From JAGLSB01 sp023135955 (GTDB lineage: Bacteria > Bacteroidota > Bacteroidia > Bacteroidales > GCA-2748055): DNA of 35,819 nt. This document shows positions 26,234 through 33,984 of the stretch, piece after piece. The number at the start of each line of letters is the position of its first letter. The first letter of the stretch is position 1. Position numbers and translations under genes: made by a program. The notes under the pieces were generated by a model that was given only the letters and a program-made list of their open reading frames with translations, was not told the origin of the DNA and did not search any database. Location of the stretch: the NCBI GenBank assembly GCA_030673645.1, contig DAOVIO010000022.1, positions 1-35,819 of the forward strand. The letters run 5' to 3'.

Positions 26234-26542
26234 TAAAATCATATATTCTTATCAAAAAAAAGCAGTGTTGATGTGCTGGTGTGCTAGTTTCGGTTACATT
26301 ATTGCTTGATTTTTCTATATTGCGTATTTCTTCCGGTGTAAATCCGCTCAATAAGAATATCGCAGTTAATAATGATATGATTTTAATATCTCTCATTTGT
26401 TTCTTCTAATCTTTTTATTTTATAAATCAGGTTTTTAGAGATGCATCCTTTTGTCAAAATTCCCGGCAAATATATAAAAATGCATTTATTTATACACTAA
26501 CAATAGATTTGCCGGAAAGTTTATTGAATCCTTAGGGAAAAG
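26234..26542. other. Spacer with a doubtful small secreted ORF
   Basis: On the minus strand 26172-26396 encodes 74 codons beginning MRDIKIISLLTAIFLLSGFTPEE, which looks like a signal peptide. The remainder is low-quality and runs through the sulfatase promoter into its first codons in another frame. It could be the 5' remnant of a lost exported protein. I see no other gene here. Confidence 0.35.
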
Positions 26543-26647
26543 AAAGTGCCTAAAGTTTGGAGTATCTAAAGTTTGGGAGTTAATAAATTATTGGAATAGT
26601 CCACTAACTTTAAGTACTCTAAGTACTTATATAATTCTAGGCACTTA
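26543..26647. repeat. Imperfect palindromic intergenic element
   Basis: Outer arms AAGTGCCTA (26544-26552) and TAGGCACTT (26638-26646) are perfectly inverted. Inside, TAAAGTTTGG-type and ACTTTAAGTACT-type motifs recur in opposite orientations. The right arm contains the stop codon (26645-26647) of the MutS-like gene, so the element ends exactly on that gene. Resembles dispersed AGTGCCTAAAGT repeats seen in Bacteroidota spacers (from memory). Confidence 0.6.
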
Positions 26648-28426
26648 TCTTATAATCCCCATTTTCTTCATAAGAAAAGAGGCGTTCATATTTTGGGCAA
26701 TACCCGTTTGGAGTTTATAGTCAAATACTAGTTCATCTTTATCAATTACACTTTCAAAATGATAATTCCTTATATTATCCGGGAATTCGTCCTGCAATTT
26801 GCCTAGTTCAAGATCATGACTGGCAATTAAGCATTTGGCATTTGTTTTTACTAGTTGTCTTATTAAGGCTTCCGATCCAATGTGCTTATCAGTTGAATTT
26901 GTCCCTTTTAGGATTTCATCGAGTAGAATAAAGTATCTGTCTCCTTTACTTAACCCATCTACAATTCTCTGTAATCTTTTTAATTCGGCAAAGAAATATG
27001 ATTCACTTTCAGCAAGGGAATCTGTTGTTCGCATTCCAGTAATTATTTTATCGGGAGAAAAAGTAAATTCATTAGCACAAACTTTTATTCCCATACCGGC
27101 AAGGATTAAATTAGCGCCTACTGTTCGTAGAAAAGTGCTTTTTCCTGCCATATTTGCTCCCGTGATAAGAATGACATTTTCTTCTTCGTTTATACTGAAA
27201 TCACTGCACACACGCTTTGAAGAATGCAAAAGTGGATGCCCGATTTCTTTTGACACAAAATCTTCTTCAGATAATTTTGGCCAGCAGAAATCGGGATGGT
27301 TAAAACTAAAGACGCTTTTACTTATTAGCATGTCAAACTCAGCATGAGAAGCGAAAAAATCTGGAATATCATTTTTATAATTTTCTTTCCACTTCTCCAT
27401 TTTCATTATGATATGGAAGTCGCTAAGAAAAAAAGTATTTAATATTACTCCTGCCAAAAGATTTAACCGTGTATCGAGAAAATTCATTAATAAGTCAAGT
27501 TCTCTGAGTTTCTTGATAGAATTTTTCGATTGCATTTGAATTATTGATAATGCATCGTGTTGAAAATCAGTGTCGGATATGATTCTACTCAACTTCAGGT
27601 ATTTATTTATTATGCTTTGTTTTTTGGTAATATTTGAATGATAACGATTTATTCTCACCATGAATAGACCGTAAAAGAACCAGGAAAGGACTAATGAAAT
27701 TATCAGGAAACCAAAGTATTCTGAATTAATAATAGAAGCAACTAATAATGCACTATTAACAATGCTAAGTGCGTATACTAAGAATTTGACAAAATATGAA
27801 AATTTCAATTTTTGATTGCTCATCCATGAAATTATTTCATTCCTGTCCGATTCTGAATCTTCCGTTAGCATACCTGTTGCCCGGTAATTTTGCATCATCT
27901 CTTGCTGGGTGGAAAGTTCCTTGAGGATTACATGAGTTTCGAGAATTTCTTCCTTTGTTTTTGCTGAGGAGATGAATTCGTCTTTTAGCCTTTTTTCGCC
28001 AATGTTTGTACATGTTCTGTTAATGTACTGGAACAATGATTTCTCGCCAAAAATGTCCAGATCATAGGTGAATTCATGCTCAGGATTCAGATAGGAACTT
28101 CCGTTATCGAAAGAGGAAAAGTCACCTTTCATTGCCAATAATTCCTGTTGATTTATCATTGTTAGCTTTTCCAGCTTTTTTCTTAATTCTGAAAAGTTTT
28201 TATGAATGGATACCAATCGGAAGAAAAGAAGGAAAAGTAATGCTCCGGATATATTCAAAGCCCACATATCCAGTTTTACGCCTTTAATTATCAGAAAAAC
28301 AGCTAATATGATGAAAACGAGCCTGAGAAAGCCAATCCATTTAATTTTCTTATTTATTTGCTTTGTATGTCTTGAAGACTGTTCATACCTTGATTGGTAA
28401 AAACTTTTCAGATCTTTTGAATTCAT
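26645..28426 (-). CDS. Membrane-anchored MutS-like ATPase
   Basis: A 593-residue protein with the C-terminal MutS domain V ATPase: Walker A GANMAGKSTFLRT (~421-433) and Walker B YFILLDEILKGTNSTDK (~495-511) followed by the conserved IASHDLELGKL. The mismatch-recognition domain I of MutS is missing. In its place are two pairs of hydrophobic segments (about 29-69 and 208-255) that look transmembrane, with a DEF-type clamp/lever region between. Such MutS-related proteins are known in Bacteroidota but uncharacterised; a role in mismatch repair is not supported. It begins 12 bases after the S41 peptidase gene and is likely the last gene of that operon. Its stop lies within a palindromic element. 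Confidence 0.88.
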   Translation of the reverse strand: MNSKDLKSFYQSRYEQSSRHTKQINKKIKWIGFLRLVFIILAVFLIIKGVKLDMWALNISGALLFLLFFRLVSIHKNFSELRKKLEKLTMINQQELLAMKGDFSSFDNGSSYLNPEHEFTYDLDIFGEKSLFQYINRTCTNIGEKRLKDEFISSAKTKEEILETHVILKELSTQQEMMQNYRATGMLTEDSESDRNEIISWMSNQKLKFSYFVKFLVYALSIVNSALLVASIINSEYFGFLIISLVLSWFFYGLFMVRINRYHSNITKKQSIINKYLKLSRIISDTDFQHDALSIIQMQSKNSIKKLRELDLLMNFLDTRLNLLAGVILNTFFLSDFHIIMKMEKWKENYKNDIPDFFASHAEFDMLISKSVFSFNHPDFCWPKLSEEDFVSKEIGHPLLHSSKRVCSDFSINEEENVILITGANMAGKSTFLRTVGANLILAGMGIKVCANEFTFSPDKIITGMRTTDSLAESESYFFAELKRLQRIVDGLSKGDRYFILLDEILKGTNSTDKHIGSEALIRQLVKTNAKCLIASHDLELGKLQDEFPDNIRNYHFESVIDKDELVFDYKLQTGIAQNMNASFLMKKMGIIR

Positions 28427-28438
28427 TATGATGGCCTT

Positions 28439-29830
28439 CTACTTCTTAAAATTATTATAAGTTGGAATGAAAAGATTTCTTCTGATATCCTGCTCAGGAC
28501 TATAAATTTTTTGATAGGGAAGTTGAGTCATTGATTTTTTTGTCTGTATGGGTTCTTCTCCGGTTATCAGGGCAATTGTAGCTGCTAACATAGGATCAGA
28601 TAAATCTCCAAAAGGAACAGCTTTTAAAATATCATCTTCGATGAAATAGTCAGGACTAAGTCCGTCTTTAAAATCGGTTACCCCTAGAGCATTTGCATAT
28701 TTAAGAACAATAGGAATCATTGCCCAATTATGTCTGGCCGGTTCGTAATTGTCTGGGAAAACCCAGGCTCCTGTATATTTTCCAAAAGTAGATTCTCCAA
28801 TAATGATTACATCCATATATGGTTCTAGTCCGGATATTAGCAGTTCGCTTGCAGAGGCAGATCCTTCGGTAGTAAGAAAATAGACTGTATTCAAATTCAG
28901 ATTGAATACTGATCCAGGGAATTCAAAATCAAGTGCACCTGGAGTATCGTAATGATCGAGATAATAATTTTCCAGGTATTCGTTATAGAGATAGCTAACC
29001 AATACATCTTCATTTTGCACATTAATTAATGGAGCAATAGTTGATGCCAGATAACCTGCAGTAGTTATCTCTCCACCCGGATTGTATCGAAGATCAACAA
29101 TTAATTCTGATATACCAGCATTAATAAAATCACTTATAACCATATCAATTTCCCGAAGGAAAATATCTTCAGTTCCACTAATAAAATTTGAATATACCAA
29201 ATAGCCTGCTTTAATTCCGGATGTATCTATTATTTCATGATGTAAAACCGGATTGGCACTTATTATTTCTGCTGTAAGTGAAATTGTTTCTCCTGTTTCC
29301 ATCAGAGTAGAGTCATTATACTCTGCCAGCCCGACCGTATAGCTATCCAAATCATAGAAGTCATGATAATTAAGTGTATCTAACTGTGTACCATCAATTT
29401 TAATAATGATATCTCCCCGTTCTAATCCCGATTCACTAGCCGGAGTATCTTTGATAACATATTTTACTACCATAAATACCTTGTCTGAGCTACTAAATCT
29501 TCCAAAAGCAGGTGAATATCCCACAGCAACTGGGGTGCCTTCAAGGTCCAGCGCAAATGAAGCATAATCATCAGTGATATACGACCATTTGTCTTCTACC
29601 TTATATAAAATTGAATCAAAGAATTTTTTTGGGTTATCTTCAGAAAGAGGATTTAATCCTTGAGGAATATAATCCTCCCATAAATAAATGTAATTCATAT
29701 GATAATAAATCCATTCGCTGATGTCTCCATTAGTCATATCTTCATCTTTCGGAATAACGGGATCTTCCCTCTTACAAGAGAGGATCGCAATAATAATAGC
29801 AAAAAAGCCTAATCTATAGAAGTTTTTCAT
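28439..29830 (-). CDS. S41 family C-terminal processing peptidase, lipoprotein
   Basis: A 463-residue exported serine peptidase. The signal peptide ends in a lipobox ILSC with Cys19. An N-terminal helical region is followed by a PDZ domain (about 110-185: VVKYVIKDTPASESGLERGDIIIKIDG). The S41 catalytic core holds LIVDLRYNPGGE, FLTTEGSASASELL (nucleophile Ser within residues 323-329) and IGESTFGKYTG (Lys351). Periplasmic or surface-attached; substrate unknown. It lies 46 bases after the histidine kinase gene and 12 before the MutS-like gene, so probably belongs to the same transcript as the two-component genes. Confidence 0.92.
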   Translation of the reverse strand: MKNFYRLGFFAIIIAILSCKREDPVIPKDEDMTNGDISEWIYYHMNYIYLWEDYIPQGLNPLSEDNPKKFFDSILYKVEDKWSYITDDYASFALDLEGTPVAVGYSPAFGRFSSSDKVFMVVKYVIKDTPASESGLERGDIIIKIDGTQLDTLNYHDFYDLDSYTVGLAEYNDSTLMETGETISLTAEIISANPVLHHEIIDTSGIKAGYLVYSNFISGTEDIFLREIDMVISDFINAGISELIVDLRYNPGGEITTAGYLASTIAPLINVQNEDVLVSYLYNEYLENYYLDHYDTPGALDFEFPGSVFNLNLNTVYFLTTEGSASASELLISGLEPYMDVIIIGESTFGKYTGAWVFPDNYEPARHNWAMIPIVLKYANALGVTDFKDGLSPDYFIEDDILKAVPFGDLSDPMLAATIALITGEEPIQTKKSMTQLPYQKIYSPEQDIRRNLFIPTYNNFKK

Positions 29831-29876
29831 TTTATGGTTGAATTACAAAAAGAACGCAATAATCAGGCCCTTATTA

Positions 29877-31226
29877 TTAAAAGGTCATTGTAAAAGTAGT
29901 TTCTTTTTCAGGAATTGAGGTCGCCGTTATTGTACCACCATGTAGTCTTAGAATTTGTCGGGATAAGGAGAGTCCGATACCTGAGCCACTTGATTTTGTA
30001 GTAAAAAAAGGAATAAAAATTTTATCAAGGACATCTTTTAAGATTCCCATACCGTTATCGCTAACCTTAATAGTAATTTTTCCACGTCTATTATAAAATG
30101 CATTTAGAGTAATTTTCCCATTTTTAATTCCTTCCATAGCATGAATGGAGTTCTTAATAAGATTAATCATTACTTGTTCAATTAACTGTTCATCCATAAG
30201 AACTTCAAGACTCTTTGGCTCAATAATTTTTATGCAATCAATATTCATCTCCTTTAATTCTTTTTCCATTAGGGATGACAGATTTTCAAATAAATCTACA
30301 AGTTTAACGCTATTAAAGTTAGGTGTAGGTATTCTTGTAAGATTACGATATGTATTAACGAAGTGCATTAATCCGGAACTACGTTTGGAAATAGTTTGTA
30401 AAGCGTTCTGAATCTCAAAAATTGTATCTTTGTCCGGATTAGAATTACTTCCTTTAGCAGTATATGGTTTTAGCATCGAATCGAGAGTGTCTGATAAACT
30501 TGCTATTGGTGTGATTGAATTCATTATCTCATGTGTGAGAACTCTGATTAGTTTTTGCCAGGCTTCTGTTTCCTGATCCTCTAAAACATTCTGGATATTT
30601 TTAATCGTAGCAAGTGTAATGACTTTGTTTTTGAGTCTAAATTCTGTTGAGTTTATAGCTAATTGCAAGAAATCGTCATAATTATGAACTTTTACAAGCT
30701 TATTTTCTCCCGGCTTAATAGCAAGAAGGGTTTCAACTAGTTCCTTCGATAAGGCTTCAAGTTTTTCAATGTTCTTAATGCTTCCCATCTGGAAGAGTTT
30801 TTTTGAAGCGGTATTTATCATTTCAATGGTTCCGTCTTTCTGATATGCGAGTATACTAACATCGATATTTTCAACAATGCTTTGAAGATAATGGAAGTGC
30901 TCTTCCTTCTCAGATCGAACCTTCTGAAAATCAGATATTACATCATTAAAAGCAGTGTTTAACTCATTGAATGAAGATCCCAATCCATCTATTTGAAATG
31001 AGCGGGTAAATTCTGAGAACCTTATAGATTCAAGAAAGCTTGTCAGATCTCTGTTAGTTTTTTCAACATACCAGATAAGAGCGAATACTTGTAAAGTTGA
31101 TGCAACTAAAACAAGTATGGGTGTCAGGTAAGTCTGAGTTCCAAGCAGAAAGAAAAATAAAAAAATTGAAGCTGCCAGAATCAGTACTCTGATGATCAAA
31201 TTTAATCGAAAACTTCTATAGCCCAT
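29877..31226 (-). CDS. NtrY-like sensor histidine kinase
   Basis: A 449-residue membrane histidine kinase. Two N-terminal hydrophobic segments (about 9-29 and 33-53) with almost no periplasmic loop suggest sensing within the membrane or cytoplasm. A PAS-like region (~112-210) precedes the HisKA-type H-box RVLTHEIMNSITP with phosphoacceptor His232. The ATPase domain has N-box INLIKNSIHAM, G1 DNGMGIL, F-box FIPFFTTK and G2 GSGIGLSLSRQI. It overlaps the upstream response-regulator gene by 11 bases, a clear cognate pair. Probably phosphorylates that NtrC-like regulator. Confidence 0.93.
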   Translation of the reverse strand: MGYRSFRLNLIIRVLILAASIFLFFFLLGTQTYLTPILVLVASTLQVFALIWYVEKTNRDLTSFLESIRFSEFTRSFQIDGLGSSFNELNTAFNDVISDFQKVRSEKEEHFHYLQSIVENIDVSILAYQKDGTIEMINTASKKLFQMGSIKNIEKLEALSKELVETLLAIKPGENKLVKVHNYDDFLQLAINSTEFRLKNKVITLATIKNIQNVLEDQETEAWQKLIRVLTHEIMNSITPIASLSDTLDSMLKPYTAKGSNSNPDKDTIFEIQNALQTISKRSSGLMHFVNTYRNLTRIPTPNFNSVKLVDLFENLSSLMEKELKEMNIDCIKIIEPKSLEVLMDEQLIEQVMINLIKNSIHAMEGIKNGKITLNAFYNRRGKITIKVSDNGMGILKDVLDKIFIPFFTTKSSGSGIGLSLSRQILRLHGGTITATSIPEKETTFTMTF

Positions 31227-32592
31227 GTTTTTCCATTCTTCGATATAAGGAAGTTCGTGTCAGGCCAAGGTCTTGAGATGCCTGTGTTATATTTCCCTGA
31301 TATTGTTTAATTACTTTTTGAATAACTGCTTTTTCGATTTCATCCAGATTTAAAGTATCGAATTCAAAATCGCTGCCCATTTTATTCTGAGTCGATAAAA
31401 TGAAATCGTCTTCTGAGAGCATATCACCATCAGACATAATAACTGCTCTTTCTATAGCATGCTGTAATTCTCGCACATTACCCGGCCATTGATATTTGTT
31501 GAGTTTTTTCATGGCACCAGCCTGAATAGCTTTGATGCTCTTTCTGTATTTCCGGGTATAGATTTTCAGGAAATGATCGGCAAGAATTGGAATGTCTCCA
31601 TGTCGATCCCGTAAAGGGGGCAACTGAATTTCAACAGTATTAATACGGTAAAGGAGGTCCTGCCTGAATTTCCCTTCATCAACCTCCTTATGAATGTCGT
31701 TATTTGTGGCTGTAATTATTCTGACATTAATTGGTATGGGTTTGTTTGCACCTACCCTGGTAACTTCACCTCTTTCAATTATAGTGAGTAATTTTGTTTG
31801 CATTTGTGGAGAGAGGTTCCCTATCTCATCGAGAAAAAGAGTTCCACCCGAAGAAATTTCGAATCGACCTTGTTTCGCCGCTTTGGCATCGGTAAAAGCT
31901 CCTTTTTCATGTCCAAATAATTCACTTTCAAATAAAGTTTCAGCTATAGAACCAAGATCAACACTGATAAATACTTCATCTTTCCTAAGGGAATTTCTAT
32001 AAAGAGCTCTTGCAACAAGTTCTTTTCCTGTACCATTTTCTCCAAGTATTAGAATACTGGCATCAGTACCTGCTACTTTTTTTATTGTGTTGAAAACCTG
32101 CATCATTCCATCAGATCTTCCTATAAATTCGGTGAAAGGTTGGTCTAAGACAGCAGATATTTCTCTCTGTTTCTGCCTTAGTTTTATTGTTTCGTTACGG
32201 GATATTCTAAGTTGTATTGAAGAATTGATGGTGGCCATCAGTTTCTCATTCTGCCAGGGTTTAAGAACGAAATCATTGGCTCCGGCTTTAATAGCCTTGA
32301 CAGCTTTTTCTGCATCACCATATGCAGTGATAAAAACAATTACAGCCTGAGGATCAATAGCAAGTATTTTTTCCAACCAGTCAAAACCCTCTTGTCCGCT
32401 TATAGCATCTTTTGTGAAGTTCATATCAAGAAGGATTACATCCCAATTATCAGCCTTCATTATTTCGGGAATTCCTTCAGGACTTGAAAGAGTTTCTATC
32501 CTTTCTACTTCATTTTTCAAAAGAAGTTTAAGGGCAAAGAGAATGTCTTCGTTATCATCGACAGCAAGAACTTTTCCAATTTTTGCACTCAT
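31216..32592 (-). CDS. NtrC-like sigma54-dependent response regulator
   Basis: A 458-residue regulator with receiver domain (1-125; acidic pair D12/D13, phosphoacceptor D56, T89, K111), AAA+ sigma54-activator domain and a Fis-type helix-turn-helix at the C-terminus (GNITQASQDLGLTRTSLYRRM). Walker A is GENGTGKE (184-191) and Walker B LFLDEIG (252-258). The sigma54-contact loop reads GAFTDA (231-236) instead of GAFTGA, a variant common in Bacteroidota regulators as far as I recall. It heads the run with the kinase and is divergent from an ABC-transporter remnant, its likely former or present target. The 319-bp spacer upstream has two dyads. Confidence 0.94.
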   Translation of the reverse strand: MSAKIGKVLAVDDNEDILFALKLLLKNEVERIETLSSPEGIPEIMKADNWDVILLDMNFTKDAISGQEGFDWLEKILAIDPQAVIVFITAYGDAEKAVKAIKAGANDFVLKPWQNEKLMATINSSIQLRISRNETIKLRQKQREISAVLDQPFTEFIGRSDGMMQVFNTIKKVAGTDASILILGENGTGKELVARALYRNSLRKDEVFISVDLGSIAETLFESELFGHEKGAFTDAKAAKQGRFEISSGGTLFLDEIGNLSPQMQTKLLTIIERGEVTRVGANKPIPINVRIITATNNDIHKEVDEGKFRQDLLYRINTVEIQLPPLRDRHGDIPILADHFLKIYTRKYRKSIKAIQAGAMKKLNKYQWPGNVRELQHAIERAVIMSDGDMLSEDDFILSTQNKMGSDFEFDTLNLDEIEKAVIQKVIKQYQGNITQASQDLGLTRTSLYRRMEKHGL

Positions 32593-32911
32593 ATATTTAG
32601 CATTTTAATTAATGCGAAACTATCCATTGACTAATTTATTAATTAGTATATCTACACATAGATTCAATTAGCTTTTTACCATGTTTTTTAATACAAGAAT
32701 AATAATTTTATGGTTTTATGCTATGCCAGATTATCCGCTTCATTTCAAAAATACGAATCTTTAAGCAAAATGTTCGGATTCGAACGATAAATGTTATATT
32801 TTCGGACACTTCCTTAAAATTTTGTTAAATTTCAGATTTGATTAAATTTCTGAAATACAATACAATAGATGCTTTGGTATAATTAATGAATTAGAAGGTC
32901 AAAAAATTGTA
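32593..32911. promoter_or_regulatory. Divergent control region with two inverted repeats
   Basis: Between the NtrC-like gene and the adaptor remnant I see GTTCG-GATT-CGAAC (32772-32785) and ATTTCAGA ... TCTGAAAT (32829-32836/32849-32856, 12-nt spacer). Both are the size of activator-binding dyads and the second lies 56 bases before the adaptor remnant. I could not find a good sigma54 -24/-12 element. No gene is visible in the stretch. Confidence 0.4.
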
Positions 32912-33085
32912 ATGGAAGGTATGGATAGAAAGATTGAGAAGAAAAAATTTCTTTCAAGAAAAGTAGTCTGGATATGGATTATTGGTATTGCTATTTCTAT
33001 TTTTTCTTACACAATAGTTTTATGTAACAAGGCATCTAAATTCTATGTTGGGAATAATAAACAGGTATTGAAAGATAAAAAATGA
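32912..33085 (+). pseudogene. Truncated HlyD-type efflux adaptor, N-terminal remnant (57 aa)
   Basis: The frame encodes 57 residues: MDRKIEKKKFLSRK, a single hydrophobic segment (about 18-37) and then NKASKFYVGNNKQ before a TGA stop. This is the usual opening of Bacteroidota HlyD/MacA-like periplasmic adaptors (short basic MDxKIEKK cytoplasmic tail, one membrane helix, then SxxxV before the barrel-sandwich domain), but the remaining ~350 residues are missing. The ABC ATPase starts 27 bases downstream. A second ATG at 32921 may be the true start. Alternative: a genuine small membrane protein. Confidence 0.6.
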
Positions 33086-33112
33086 CGATATTTACTGCTT
33101 AAATTCTATTTT

Positions 33113-33796
33113 ATGATTAAGACAGTTGAATTAACAAAGGTTTTCCGTACAGATGAAGTGGAAACTACAGCACTAAATAAAGTAAATCTTGAAATTGGTG
33201 CTGGGGAATTTGTTGCCATAATGGGTCCTTCTGGATGTGGGAAAACAACTTTGCTTAATATTGTCGGACTATTGGATAATCTTAATGGTGGTAAGTTATT
33301 CTTCCTTGGTGATGATGTATCTAAAATACCTGAAAGAAAAAGATCCGCTATTAGAAAAATAAATATTGGCTTTGTTTTCCAAAGTTTTAATCTCATCGAT
33401 GAGTTAAATGTATTTGAAAATGTTGAGTTACCACTTTTATATCAAAGAGTTTCTACAAGTGAGAGAAGGTATAGAGTAACTGAAGTACTTGACAGACTGA
33501 AAATATCACATCGCAAAAATCACTTCCCATTGCAGTTATCTGGAGGACAGCAACAAAGAGTAGCTATTGCAAGGTCGGTAATATCAAAGCCGAAACTAAT
33601 ACTTGCTGATGAACCAACAGGTAATCTTGATTCAGCGAATGGAGAAGAAGTTATGAATCTTCTCTCCGAATTAAACCATGAAGGAACAACAGTGATAATG
33701 GTGACTCATTCGAAAACTGATGCCGATAAAGCTCACAGAATCATTCAGCTTTTCGATGGCCATATTGTTACAGAGAATATAAAGCATTTTTTGTAA
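33113..33796 (+). CDS. MacB/LolD-like ABC transporter ATP-binding protein
   Basis: A 227-residue nucleotide-binding subunit of the MacB/LolD/FtsE family. Walker A GPSGCGKTT (38-46), Q-loop FVFQSFNL, signature LSGGQQQRVAIARS (~140-153), Walker B LILADEPTGNLDS and H-loop VTHS are all intact. The characteristic FRTDEVETTALNKVNLEI opening is that of ATPases encoded with FtsX-like permeases. No permease follows, only a truncated acetyltransferase on the other strand 7 bases away, so the protein has no visible local partner and may serve a permease encoded elsewhere or be a survivor of a decayed operon. Confidence 0.94.
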   Translation: MIKTVELTKVFRTDEVETTALNKVNLEIGAGEFVAIMGPSGCGKTTLLNIVGLLDNLNGGKLFFLGDDVSKIPERKRSAIRKINIGFVFQSFNLIDELNVFENVELPLLYQRVSTSERRYRVTEVLDRLKISHRKNHFPLQLSGGQQQRVAIARSVISKPKLILADEPTGNLDSANGEEVMNLLSELNHEGTTVIMVTHSKTDADKAHRIIQLFDGHIVTENIKHFL

Positions 33797-33803
33797 TTAT
33801 GTT

Positions 33804-33980
33804 TTAAATCTTCCTCTCCATAACCTGAAATGTATCTTTTTGATAATTAAGAAATATCTCACCAATTTTTTCATATCCGGAATTCCAGTTATATAAGCCA
33901 CGAATATTCATTTCAATTACACAAGAGTGGTAAATAAATAAAACTTCGATTAAATTATTCAATTCTGCACGCTTGATCAT
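33804..33980 (-). pseudogene. Truncated GNAT-type acetyltransferase
   Basis: Fifty-eight codons starting MIKRAELNNLIEVLFIYHSC and continuing EMNIRGLYNWNSGY. This resembles the first beta strand and helix pair of GNAT N-acetyltransferases, in which 'MNxxGIxQWN' is a common motif. The acetyl-CoA-binding core (Q/R-x-x-G-x-G/A) and the C-terminal half are missing. The start lies 4 bases after the amidohydrolase stop, as in an operon. The truncated end abuts the ABC ATPase gene, consistent with a deletion joint. Assignment by eye. Confidence 0.55.
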
Positions 33981-33984
33981 AAGA

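Noticed and set aside
26172..26396. Minus-strand 74-codon ORF with a signal-peptide-like start
   Set aside because: Only the first ~20 residues look protein-like; the rest covers the sulfatase promoter and start in another frame, so it is mentioned in the spacer entry but not called as a gene.
26835..27347. Plus-strand 170-codon ORF within the MutS-like gene
   Set aside because: Antisense to the conserved ATPase domain, low-complexity Ser-rich translation, no start signal.
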